From Actinobacteria bacterium UBA5976 (GTDB taxonomy: Bacteria; Actinomycetota; Actinomycetes; S36-B12; UBA5976): a DNA stretch of 15,522 nt. Every line of letters starts with the position of its first letter. Within the stretch, counting starts at the first letter, position 1. The stretch covers positions 1-15,522 of the forward strand of contig DJBM01000134.1 in the NCBI GenBank assembly GCA_002430405.1, written 5' to 3'. Below are positions 1 through 7,143 of the stretch, piece after piece. The position numbers and the translations under genes were made by a program. The notes under the pieces are model-generated. The model had not been told where the DNA came from. It worked only from the letters and a program-made list of their open reading frames with translations, and searched no databases.

Positions 1-1847
1 TATGTGAACTAAAAATCGATGGCTTAGCAATTAATGTGGTCTATCGCAATGGTGAACTCGAAACATTGGCAACGCGAGGAAGTGGCAGCGTTGGGGAAAA
101 TGTCACGGCAAGTATGGAGTACTTAACCTGCATCCCAAAGAAACTTAAAGCAACTAAAGGCACGGTATTTCCCGAGTTACTGGAAGTTCGCGGTGAGGTG
201 TATTTTTCACTGGCGGAGTTTGATCAAATCAATTTAGAGGTAACCGCAACAGGTAGAACTGCTTTTGCAAATCCAAGAAACGCAGCCGCTGGAACACTTC
301 GCCAACTCATCGACAAGCGCATCGAAGCGGTTGCGGATGCGACTAAGCGTGCCGAAGGTAAGGCGCCGGATTCTAAGCAGGCGTTGTCCTTGGCAAAACA
401 TGTTGAGGAATTACAGCGAGCAACCAGCGCGCTGTCTCGACTTGGCTTAATTGTGCATGGCATTGGAACTCATGAAGGCTTAGAAATTTCTGCGCAATCT
501 CATGCTTATGAATTATTGAAAAGCTGGGGACTACCAACTTCAGATCGCGTAAAAGTTGTTAAATCAATTGCAGATGTTAAGGCATACATCGCTCACCACG
601 GCGAACATCGCCACGATATCGAGCACGACATTGATGGTGTTGTAATCAAAGTCGACAGCCTGGCTGAGCAGGATCAGCTTGGTTTTACCGCGCGCGCACC
701 GAGGTGGGCGATTGCATATAAATATCCACCAACTGTTGTACGTACCCGACTCCTTGATATTGGTGTTCAAGTTGGGCGCACCGGTCGGATCACTCCGCGG
801 GCTGCTGTTGAACCAGTGCTGGTTGCAGGATCTACTGTGTCGTTTGCAACTCTGCACAATGGCTTTGAAGTTTCTCGTAAAGGTTTGTTGTTGGGGGATA
901 TGATCTTCTTGCGTAAAGCAGGTGATGTCATTCCAGAGATTCTTGGTCCGGTTGTGGAATTACGTGATGGCTCAGAACGCGAATTTAAAATGCCAACTAA
1001 GTGTCCAGAGTGCGGCAGCAAATTAGCAACCGAAAAACAAGATGATAAAGATCTCAGATGCCTAAATACCCGAAGCTGTCCAGCGCAACTGCGAGGAAGG
1101 CTTGAACATTTAGGCTCGCGCAGCGTTCTTGACATCGAAGGGCTTGGCGAAAAAGCCGCGCGCGCACTTCTGGAAGACAAAATTATTTCTGATGAGGGCG
1201 ATTTATTTGCGCTGACCGCAAAAGACTTACAGCAAAGTGACTTTTTTGTTAAGGGCGCAAATCGGGAACTTGGAGAAAATGCAAAATTACTTCTAGCTCA
1301 ACTTGAAATTGCCAAGACTAAGCCACTTTGGCGATTTATTTGTGCGCTATCTATGCGCCACATTGGACCGCCAACTGCGCAAGCGTTAACCCGGGAATTT
1401 AACAGTTTGGATGCTATTTCAAAAGCGCCAGCAACTCAGCTCGCGCAAGTAGAGGGAATTGGGCAAACCATTGCCGAAACTATCGAGGCGTGGTTTGCCG
1501 AAGACTGGCATTTGGACATTATTAAAAAATGGAAGAAATCTGGTGTGGTACTTGAGCAAGAGTTAGTTGAAACTGGACCACAACCACTTGCTGGTTTAAC
1601 AATCGTGGTGACTGGAACTTTGGTGGACTTTACTCGCGATGGTGCTGCGCAAGAAATTACCAGTCGGGGCGGCAAAGCCTCTGGCTCAGTTTCGAAAAAT
1701 ACCGACTTTGTGGTCATCGGACCAGGCGCGGGATCTAAGGAAGCAAAAGCAATCGAGCTAGGCCGACCAATTTTGGATGAAGCCGGCTTCAAGATATTGC
1801 TCTCTGATGGGCCAGAGGGTGCAAGAGCACACTTGGGCTTGAACTAG
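1..1847 (+). CDS. ligA: NAD-dependent DNA ligase LigA, 5' end missing
   Basis: LigA seals 3'-OH/5'-phosphate nicks in DNA during replication and repair, using NAD+ to adenylate a lysine. The reading frame is open from base 3, so the gene begins outside the window and the GTG at 36 is internal. The catalytic motif ELKIDG lies at 6-23, with the lysine codon at 12-14. Counting from the GTG at 36, further landmarks are EVRGE (50-54), DGVVIKVD (200-207), AYKYPP (227-232), a zinc site of four cysteines (323, 326, 342, 348), helix-hairpin-helix repeats (about 365-480) and a C-terminal BRCT domain (about 515-590). About 614 residues are visible; roughly the first 100-115, holding the NAD-binding Ia domain, are missing. 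An extra stretch of about 35 residues follows the NPRNAAAG motif. Only 39 bases separate ligA from gatC. The family assignment is near certain. Confidence 0.98.
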   Translation, partial: CELKIDGLAINVVYRNGELETLATRGSGSVGENVTASMEYLTCIPKKLKATKGTVFPELLEVRGEVYFSLAEFDQINLEVTATGRTAFANPRNAAAGTLRQLIDKRIEAVADATKRAEGKAPDSKQALSLAKHVEELQRATSALSRLGLIVHGIGTHEGLEISAQSHAYELLKSWGLPTSDRVKVVKSIADVKAYIAHHGEHRHDIEHDIDGVVIKVDSLAEQDQLGFTARAPRWAIAYKYPPTVVRTRLLDIGVQVGRTGRITPRAAVEPVLVAGSTVSFATLHNGFEVSRKGLLLGDMIFLRKAGDVIPEILGPVVELRDGSEREFKMPTKCPECGSKLATEKQDDKDLRCLNTRSCPAQLRGRLEHLGSRSVLDIEGLGEKAARALLEDKIISDEGDLFALTAKDLQQSDFFVKGANRELGENAKLLLAQLEIAKTKPLWRFICALSMRHIGPPTAQALTREFNSLDAISKAPATQLAQVEGIGQTIAETIEAWFAEDWHLDIIKKWKKSGVVLEQELVETGPQPLAGLTIVVTGTLVDFTRDGAAQEITSRGGKASGSVSKNTDFVVIGPGAGSKEAKAIELGRPILDEAGFKILLSDGPEGARAHLGLN

Positions 1848-1874
1848 CCGAAACTCGGGTAACAAAGTTCCCAA

Positions 1875-1889
1875 TAGAATTGATCCATG
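1875..1889 (+). promoter_or_regulatory. Candidate leaderless promoter of gatC
   Basis: A -10-like hexamer TAGAAT (1875-1880) sits exactly six bases before the gatC ATG at 1887. No Shine-Dalgarno sequence precedes that ATG. This spacing would place the transcription start on or next to the A of the ATG, as in the leaderless mRNAs common in Actinobacteria. I see no good -35 box. The site is inferred from the motif alone. Confidence 0.5.
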
Positions 1890-2183
1890 TCCGGAATTTC
1901 ACAAGAAGATGTAGCGCATTTAGCTAATCTGGCTCGCATCAATATTCCTACCAAAGAATTGGGCCACTACGCATCACAATTAGATGCGATATTAAATGCG
2001 GTTGCCGTGGTTTCCAGTCTTGATACTTCAAATGTTGCAGCCATGAGCCATCCAGTTCCGATGACAAACGTTTTTCGCGAAGACATCCCCGGAGTTTCCT
2101 TAACTGCAGAGCAGGCACTTTCGGGCGCTCCTGCCGTTGAAGATGAAAGATTCCGCGTGCCGCGTATTTTGGATGAGGAGTAA
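1887..2183 (+). CDS. gatC: Asp/Glu-tRNA amidotransferase subunit GatC
   Basis: GatC is the small subunit of GatCAB, the cytoplasmic amidotransferase that converts misacylated Glu-tRNA(Gln) and Asp-tRNA(Asn) to the correct Gln- and Asn-tRNAs. It wraps around GatA and stabilises the GatA-GatB pair. The 98-residue length is typical. The N-terminus (ISQEDVAHLANLARI) and the C-terminal AVEDERFRVPRILDEE tail match the family, where the tail resembles the usual FRVPRIL ending. The ATG at 1887 has no Shine-Dalgarno but follows a -10-like box, so the gene may be the leaderless head of the gat operon. The stop codon is two bases before the gatA start, and the last codons of gatC carry the gatA ribosome binding site. 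Confidence 0.96.
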   Translation: MSGISQEDVAHLANLARINIPTKELGHYASQLDAILNAVAVVSSLDTSNVAAMSHPVPMTNVFREDIPGVSLTAEQALSGAPAVEDERFRVPRILDEE

Positions 2184-2185
2184 GA

Positions 2186-3688
2186 ATGTCTGACCTCATT
2201 AGAAAAGATGCATCAGAACTAGCTGGATTAGTTTCATCGGGTGAAGTTTCGGCTGTCGAAGTTGCTCAAGCTCATCTTGATCGAATCGCTGCAGTTGATG
2301 GCGCGGTACACGCTTTCTTGCACGTTGATACCAAAGGCGCGCTAGCGAGCGCTGCCGCTGTAGATGTCAAAGTGAAAGCCGGCGACAAACTTTCAGTTCT
2401 GGCTGGCGTACCACTTGGCCTAAAAGACATCCTTGCAACTAACGGACTACCGACAACCTGTGGTTCAAAAGTTCTTGCTGGCTGGATCCCGCCATACGAC
2501 GCAACCGTAGTTACAAAGTTGCGCGAAGCGGGCATCGTAATTTTGGGTAAAACAAATATGGATGAGTTCGCGATGGGTTCATCAACTGAACATTCAGCTT
2601 TTGGTCCTACTCATAACCCATGGGACTTAGAGCGAATTCCAGGTGGTTCTGGTGGTGGATCTTCTGCTTGCGTTTCTGCTTTTGAAGCACCACTTGCAAT
2701 TGGTACCGATACTGGTGGTTCAATCAGGCAACCAGCAGCAGTTACTGGATCTGTTGGCGTTAAGCCAACATATGGCGGAGTAAGTCGATATGGTCTGGTC
2801 GCATTGGCGTCTTCACTTGATCAAGCCGGACCCTGCGCCCGAAACGTACTTGATACTGCGCTACTTCACAGTGTGATTGCTGGATACGATCCAATGGATT
2901 CAACTTCGATCAACTCACCAGTGCCAGATGTAATTTCTGCAGCAAAGCGCGGTGACATCAAAGGTATGAAAGTTGGCGTTGTTAAGGAACTTGGCGGCGA
3001 GGGTTATCAAGCCGGTGTGCGCTCTCGATTTGATGAAAGTGTTGCTTTGATTGAGAGTCTGGGCGCGCAGGTAGTTGAAGTTTCTTGCCCAAGTTTCCCA
3101 GCGGCGCTGGCTGCTTATTACTTGATCTTGCCAAGTGAAGCATCAAGTAATTTGGCAAAGTTTGATGGAATTCGCTTTGGAAATCGCGTGGGCGATGACG
3201 GCACAAAGTCAGTCGAACAAGTCATGAGCGAAACTCGCGCGGCCGGATTTGGTCCTGAAGTAATTCGCCGAATCATTTTGGGAACTTACGCACTTTCAGC
3301 TGGCTATTACGACGCTTATTACGGCCAGGCGCAAAAAGTTCGAACGCTAATTAAGCAAGATTTCGATGCTGCATTTGCAAAAGTGGATGTTTTGATTTCC
3401 CCAACTGCGCCAACAACTGCATTCAAGATTGGCGAGAAGCTAGATGATCCACTAGCGATGTACTTAAATGACGTTGCGACGATTCCAGTAAACATGGCTG
3501 GCTTGCCAGGCATGTCGCTTCCAATTGGTCTTGCTCCTGAGGACAATTTGCCAGTTGGATTGCAAATCATCGCACCAGCTATGGCAGATGATCGTCTCTA
3601 TAACGTCGGCGCAGCAATTGAACGTGAATTGCTAGCCAAGTGGGGTGGCCCAATCCTGGGTCTAGCACCAGAGTTGGCAGGTGCGTAA
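2186..3688 (+). CDS. gatA: Asp/Glu-tRNA amidotransferase subunit GatA
   Basis: GatA is the glutaminase subunit of GatCAB. It releases ammonia from glutamine, which is channelled to GatB for tRNA amidation. The 500-residue protein is an amidase-signature enzyme with the full Ser-cisSer-Lys triad: Lys80 in GVPLGLKD, Ser155 in IPGGSGGGSS and Ser179 in GTDTGGSIR. These match the positions known for bacterial GatA. The start is well supported by AGGAG at 2176-2180, five bases before the ATG and inside the end of gatC. The stop codon TAA (3686-3688) shares its last A with the gatB ATG, so translation of the two subunits is probably coupled. GatA needs GatC and GatB on both sides, and the gene order supplies them. 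Confidence 0.98.
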   Translation: MSDLIRKDASELAGLVSSGEVSAVEVAQAHLDRIAAVDGAVHAFLHVDTKGALASAAAVDVKVKAGDKLSVLAGVPLGLKDILATNGLPTTCGSKVLAGWIPPYDATVVTKLREAGIVILGKTNMDEFAMGSSTEHSAFGPTHNPWDLERIPGGSGGGSSACVSAFEAPLAIGTDTGGSIRQPAAVTGSVGVKPTYGGVSRYGLVALASSLDQAGPCARNVLDTALLHSVIAGYDPMDSTSINSPVPDVISAAKRGDIKGMKVGVVKELGGEGYQAGVRSRFDESVALIESLGAQVVEVSCPSFPAALAAYYLILPSEASSNLAKFDGIRFGNRVGDDGTKSVEQVMSETRAAGFGPEVIRRIILGTYALSAGYYDAYYGQAQKVRTLIKQDFDAAFAKVDVLISPTAPTTAFKIGEKLDDPLAMYLNDVATIPVNMAGLPGMSLPIGLAPEDNLPVGLQIIAPAMADDRLYNVGAAIERELLAKWGGPILGLAPELAGA

Positions 3689-5202
3689 TGGCTGAAGCAG
3701 TAATGAATTACGACGAAGCAATTTCCAAGTTTGATCCAGTACTGGGCTTAGAAGTTCACGTCGAACTAGGCACGCACACAAAAATGTTCTGTGGTTGCTC
3801 AACTGTTTTTGGGGCGGCGCCAAATACTCACGTCTGTCCAGTATGCCTAGGTCTACCTGGCGCATTGCCGGCACTGAACAAAATTGGCGTGGAATCCGCA
3901 ATTCGTATCGGCCTTGCACTTAACTGCGAAATTGCGCAGTGGTGCCGGTTTGCACGTAAAAACTATTTCTATCCAGATATGCCAAAGAATTTTCAAACTT
4001 CGCAATATGACGAGCCGATTGCATTTGAAGGTTACTTAGACGTTGACATTGACACGGATGAAGGTCGTAAAACTTTCCGAGTTCCAATTGAGCGCGCCCA
4101 CATGGAAGAAGACACCGGCAAGAACTCACACGTCGGTGGCGCAACTGGAAGAATCCACGGCGCAGATTATTCGCTCGTTGATTACAATCGTGCTGGTATT
4201 CCGCTAATTGAAATTGTGACCAAGCCAATTACTGGCACCGGAAAGTATGCGCCAGAAGTAGCTAAGGCCTATGTGGCTGCGCTTCGCGACATCCTTCGTG
4301 GCCTTGGTGTCTCTGACGTGAAAATGGAACAGGGTTCACTTCGCTGTGACGTTAACCTTTCACTTCGCGAAACTCCAGAATCAAAACTGGGCACCCGCTC
4401 GGAAACCAAGAATGTGAACTCACTTCGTTCAGTCGAGCGCGCAGTTCGTTATGAAGTAACTCGTCACGCAGCCCGACTTACTGCGGGCGATAGCATTGTG
4501 CAAGAAACTCGTCACTGGCATGAAGATACGGGTATCTCAACTTCAGGTCGTCCTAAGTCAGATGCTGAAGATTACCGATATTTCCCAGAACCAGATTTAT
4601 TACCGATCGCGCCATCTCGCGAATGGGTTGAAGAGTTGCGCGCAGCGCTGCCCGAAAATCCTGCAGTTCGCCGTGCTCGTTTAGTTGCTGATTGGGGATT
4701 AAGCGAGATCGACATGAACACTGTGGTTAATTCTGGCGCACTTAACTTAATCGTTGAAGCAGTTTCAGCGGGCGTTGAACCAGCGGCCGCTCGTAAGTGG
4801 TGGACCGGGGAACTTTCCAGAATCGCAAATGATCGTGGCCTTGAAATTGATGATGTTCCAGTAACTCCAGCAGACTTGAAGCGCCTAGAAGAATTGATTT
4901 CTAGCGGTGCATTGAATGACAAGTTAGCCCGACAAGCACTCGAAGGTCTTGTTTCGGGTGAGGGAGACATTGACGCAATCGTTAAAGCCCGAGGTCTTGC
5001 AGTTGTTTCTGATGATGGACCACTTTTAGCTGCAATCGATAAAGCATTAGCAGCAGATCCAGCGGTCGCTGAAACAATTAAGTCTGGAAAACTTGCTGCG
5101 GCAGGTTCGGTAGTGGGTGCAGTTATGAAAGCAACTCGCGGACAAGCAGACGCTGCTCGAGTTCGAGAATTACTATTTGAAAAACTTGGCGTTTCCGAAT
5201 AA
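3688..5202 (+). CDS. gatB: Asp/Glu-tRNA amidotransferase subunit GatB
   Basis: GatB binds the misacylated tRNA, activates the glutamyl or aspartyl side chain with ATP and transfers ammonia to it. At 504 residues it is slightly longer than typical. Visible landmarks are LGLEVHVEL (19-27), a CxC...CxxC zinc-type site (35, 37, 50, 53), FYPDMPKNFQTSQYD (94-108), HMEEDTGK (138-145), DYNRAGIPLIEIVT (165-178), EQGSLRCDVN (214-223) and SGRPKSDAEDYRYFPEPDL (286-304). A C-terminal YqeY-like helical tail (about 350-500) would contact tRNA. I chose the ATG at 3688, which overlaps the gatA stop by one base, over an in-frame extension 16 codons upstream that would lie inside gatA. A weak AGG lies six bases ahead, fitting coupled translation. 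No terminator is evident after the gene. Confidence 0.97.
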   Translation: MAEAVMNYDEAISKFDPVLGLEVHVELGTHTKMFCGCSTVFGAAPNTHVCPVCLGLPGALPALNKIGVESAIRIGLALNCEIAQWCRFARKNYFYPDMPKNFQTSQYDEPIAFEGYLDVDIDTDEGRKTFRVPIERAHMEEDTGKNSHVGGATGRIHGADYSLVDYNRAGIPLIEIVTKPITGTGKYAPEVAKAYVAALRDILRGLGVSDVKMEQGSLRCDVNLSLRETPESKLGTRSETKNVNSLRSVERAVRYEVTRHAARLTAGDSIVQETRHWHEDTGISTSGRPKSDAEDYRYFPEPDLLPIAPSREWVEELRAALPENPAVRRARLVADWGLSEIDMNTVVNSGALNLIVEAVSAGVEPAAARKWWTGELSRIANDRGLEIDDVPVTPADLKRLEELISSGALNDKLARQALEGLVSGEGDIDAIVKARGLAVVSDDGPLLAAIDKALAADPAVAETIKSGKLAAAGSVVGAVMKATRGQADAARVRELLFEKLGVSE

Positions 5203-5213
5203 ATGAGTTTCGT

Positions 5214-5642
5214 GTGAAATCTTCCGATATTTTTGAAGGTGCAGATGATGCCCAACAAGAAAAATGGGAGCAAGAGTTAGTTGATAAGAATCCAGATGCA
5301 GCAAGTCACATTGCAGAATCAAAGCAGCGAATGTCCGGCTGGTCCAAAGAAGATGGCACATTAATTCAAAAAGAATTAGCTGAGATCGACGCTCGCTTAG
5401 TCGAGCTAATTGATGCTGGAGTTGCCCCAGAGGACTTTCGAACTCAGGAAGTGATCGCAGATCATTTTCGCTGGGTATCTCAATTCTGGAGTCCAAATGC
5501 AGAGTCTTACGTAGGCCTTGGAGACATGTACAACGACAGCCCAGAATTTCTTGAAAGGTTTAATGGAATACATCCAATGTTGGCCTCGTTCCAACGGGAC
5601 GCGATGGCACATTACGCACTCAATGTGTTGATTAACGAATAA
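5214..5642 (+). CDS. Stand-alone TipAS-domain protein
   Basis: This 142-residue soluble protein resembles the TipAS antibiotic-recognition domain, the C-terminal drug-binding half of Streptomyces TipA. Shared features are the helical N-terminal part with KWEQEL (17-22), SGWSKED (41-47), a conserved His84, and the core stretch FWSPNAESYVGLGDMY (91-106) followed by EFLERFN (111-117) and a final helix. The MerR-type DNA-binding half of TipA is absent, and there is no upstream room for it. The protein has no cysteine at all, so it cannot form the covalent thioether that TipAS makes with thiostrepton-type peptides. The start is a GTG twelve bases after the gatB stop, with no clear ribosome binding site; other frames there stop at once. 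It probably rides on the gat transcript. Its ligand is unknown. Its 3' end overlaps the opposing amidase gene by 11 bases. Confidence 0.8.
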   Translation: MKSSDIFEGADDAQQEKWEQELVDKNPDAASHIAESKQRMSGWSKEDGTLIQKELAEIDARLVELIDAGVAPEDFRTQEVIADHFRWVSQFWSPNAESYVGLGDMYNDSPEFLERFNGIHPMLASFQRDAMAHYALNVLINE

Positions 5643-7074
5643 AGGTCGGGCGTAACACTCCCAAGTCAAGCACTCGTTCAATGATTGCCATGGCGCGAAC
5701 TAAACCAGGTTCATCATTTACTCGAGCTGCAACACCAAGTCCAACTGGTAAGCCGTCAACTAATCCCATTGGCAATGACCCAAGAGGCCAACCTGCAATC
5801 GCGGGCGCATGAGTCATCCAGCTGGCATTAGAAAAGTCATCACCTTTGCCTAAAGTCGAGAGCCAAGCAGGTGCATATGGCACCCCAATTAGAACATCAA
5901 CTTCGTATAGCGCTGGCGACAACACATCATTAATCGCCCACTCTAGATTTCGCTCCCGTGCTTGATGGTAGATCTCATTTCGACCACCAGAGGCCAGTGC
6001 CTGATCGAAATAATCTTGATGAAAATGAGTTAACTCTGATTCGGCATTTTCGTTATTGAATGCAATTACCTCAGCAAGTGATTTAACGCCTTGACCTGGT
6101 CGATTACTTAAGTAAGCAGAAAGATCCTCGACAAGTTCGTGTAGTAGAACTATTCCTTCGTCATCACCGGCTTGGTCAGGCATATCCGAAATAGTAATTT
6201 CTGAAATTTGTATTCCTGACTTTGCCAAGAGCGAGACGGTGTCATCAAAAAGTTGGTTTGTTCCATCGTGCCCAGTTAACCAACTACGAACTACGCCCAC
6301 TCGTAATGGCTGATCATTATTGCAAAGATCAACTAACCCGGACTGACCCAATAGAACTTCAAGCAACATCGCAGTGTCTTCAACGTTTCGAGCAATTGGC
6401 CCAGGAATATCTTGACTCAAACTAACTGGAACTACGCCACGAGTTGAAACTGAACCAACTGTTGGTTTGATTCCAACTACGCCATTGAGGGATGCCGGGC
6501 AAACGATTGACCCATCAGTTTCGGTACCAACTGCAAATGGAATTAGTCCGGCTGCAACTGCTGCGCCAGAGCCAGATGAAGAGCCGCCGGCGCTGTGTTT
6601 GTAATTCCACGGATTCGCAGTTAACCCGCCAACAGCAGACCATCCGCTAGTTGACTCTGTAGACCTGATGTTGGCCCACTCTGAAAGATTGGTGCTTCCC
6701 ATAATGATTGCGCCCGCATTTCGCAATTTTGAAACTAGTTGAGCATCTTGGGTGACAGTACGTCCGGCTAACGCCAGTGATCCCGCAGTTGCCGGTAGCC
6801 CGACAGCTTGAATGTTGTCCTTAATCAATACTGGAATTCCATGTAGTGGACCACTAGCTGGCGATGAATCTAGCTTGCCGGCAACTTCCATCACGTCAGA
6901 ACTGATCGCCAAAACTGACTGCAGGCCACCAGCACAATCATCAATTTGTTGAATCCGGTGCAGCAAAGTGCTAACTAGTTCAACACTTGTAAAGTCTCCA
7001 GCTCGACGACTTTCCACAAGGTCAAAGGCGCTGGTGTATCCGATTTCGGCAGTATCTACATCTGGATCAATCAC
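5632..7074 (-). CDS. Amidase-signature hydrolase
   Basis: This is an amidase-signature family protein of 480 residues, a hydrolase of carboxamides or related bonds. The Ser-cisSer-Lys triad is present: Lys85 in IPVLIKDN, Ser165 in SAGGSSSGSG and Ser189 in GTETDGSIVCPA. The motif GTETDGSIVCPASLNGVVG separates it from GatA, which has GTDTGGSIRQPA. It therefore belongs to a general amidase group and is not a second GatA. No signal peptide is visible, so it is probably cytoplasmic, and its substrate cannot be told from sequence. The frame extends upstream to 7206, but that would overlap the divergent dehydrogenase. I prefer the GTG at 7074, where homology begins soon after (YTSAFDLVESRRAG). A TTG at 7092 is an alternative. 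It is convergent with the TipAS gene and divergent from the 2-hydroxyacid dehydrogenase. Confidence 0.9.
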   Translation of the reverse strand: MIDPDVDTAEIGYTSAFDLVESRRAGDFTSVELVSTLLHRIQQIDDCAGGLQSVLAISSDVMEVAGKLDSSPASGPLHGIPVLIKDNIQAVGLPATAGSLALAGRTVTQDAQLVSKLRNAGAIIMGSTNLSEWANIRSTESTSGWSAVGGLTANPWNYKHSAGGSSSGSGAAVAAGLIPFAVGTETDGSIVCPASLNGVVGIKPTVGSVSTRGVVPVSLSQDIPGPIARNVEDTAMLLEVLLGQSGLVDLCNNDQPLRVGVVRSWLTGHDGTNQLFDDTVSLLAKSGIQISEITISDMPDQAGDDEGIVLLHELVEDLSAYLSNRPGQGVKSLAEVIAFNNENAESELTHFHQDYFDQALASGGRNEIYHQARERNLEWAINDVLSPALYEVDVLIGVPYAPAWLSTLGKGDDFSNASWMTHAPAIAGWPLGSLPMGLVDGLPVGLGVAARVNDEPGLVRAMAIIERVLDLGVLRPTFIR

Positions 7075-7143
7075 GACTCCATCGTGGCACAAGGGGAGTG
7101 CGCGGTGCGGCAGTTCGCAGTAAGTTGCCAGAATGGAGCCATG
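7075..7143. promoter_or_regulatory. Divergent promoter region, amidase / hydroxyacid dehydrogenase
   Basis: The 66 bases between the two start codons must carry both promoters. On the plus strand, CAGAAT (7129-7134) lies six bases before the ATG at 7141 and is preceded directly by TGC, an extended -10 arrangement. On the minus strand, CACGAT (plus coordinates 7081-7086) lies six bases before the GTG at 7074. Both starts would then be leaderless. A GGAG lies before each start but only two bases away, too close for a normal ribosome binding site. Neither has a convincing -35 box. Confidence 0.4.

Noticed and set aside
36..38. GTG at 36 as the ligA start
   Set aside because: The frame is open upstream to base 3 and encodes the ELKIDG catalytic motif, so the true start is outside the window.
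3640..3687. Upstream extension of gatB by 16 codons
   Set aside because: It lies inside gatA and has no GatB homology; the ATG at 3688 overlaps the gatA stop in the usual coupled way.
4572..5273. 233-codon minus-strand frame inside gatB
   Set aside because: It is a shadow of gatB on the opposite strand, with serine- and alanine-rich low-information sequence and no recognisable motif.
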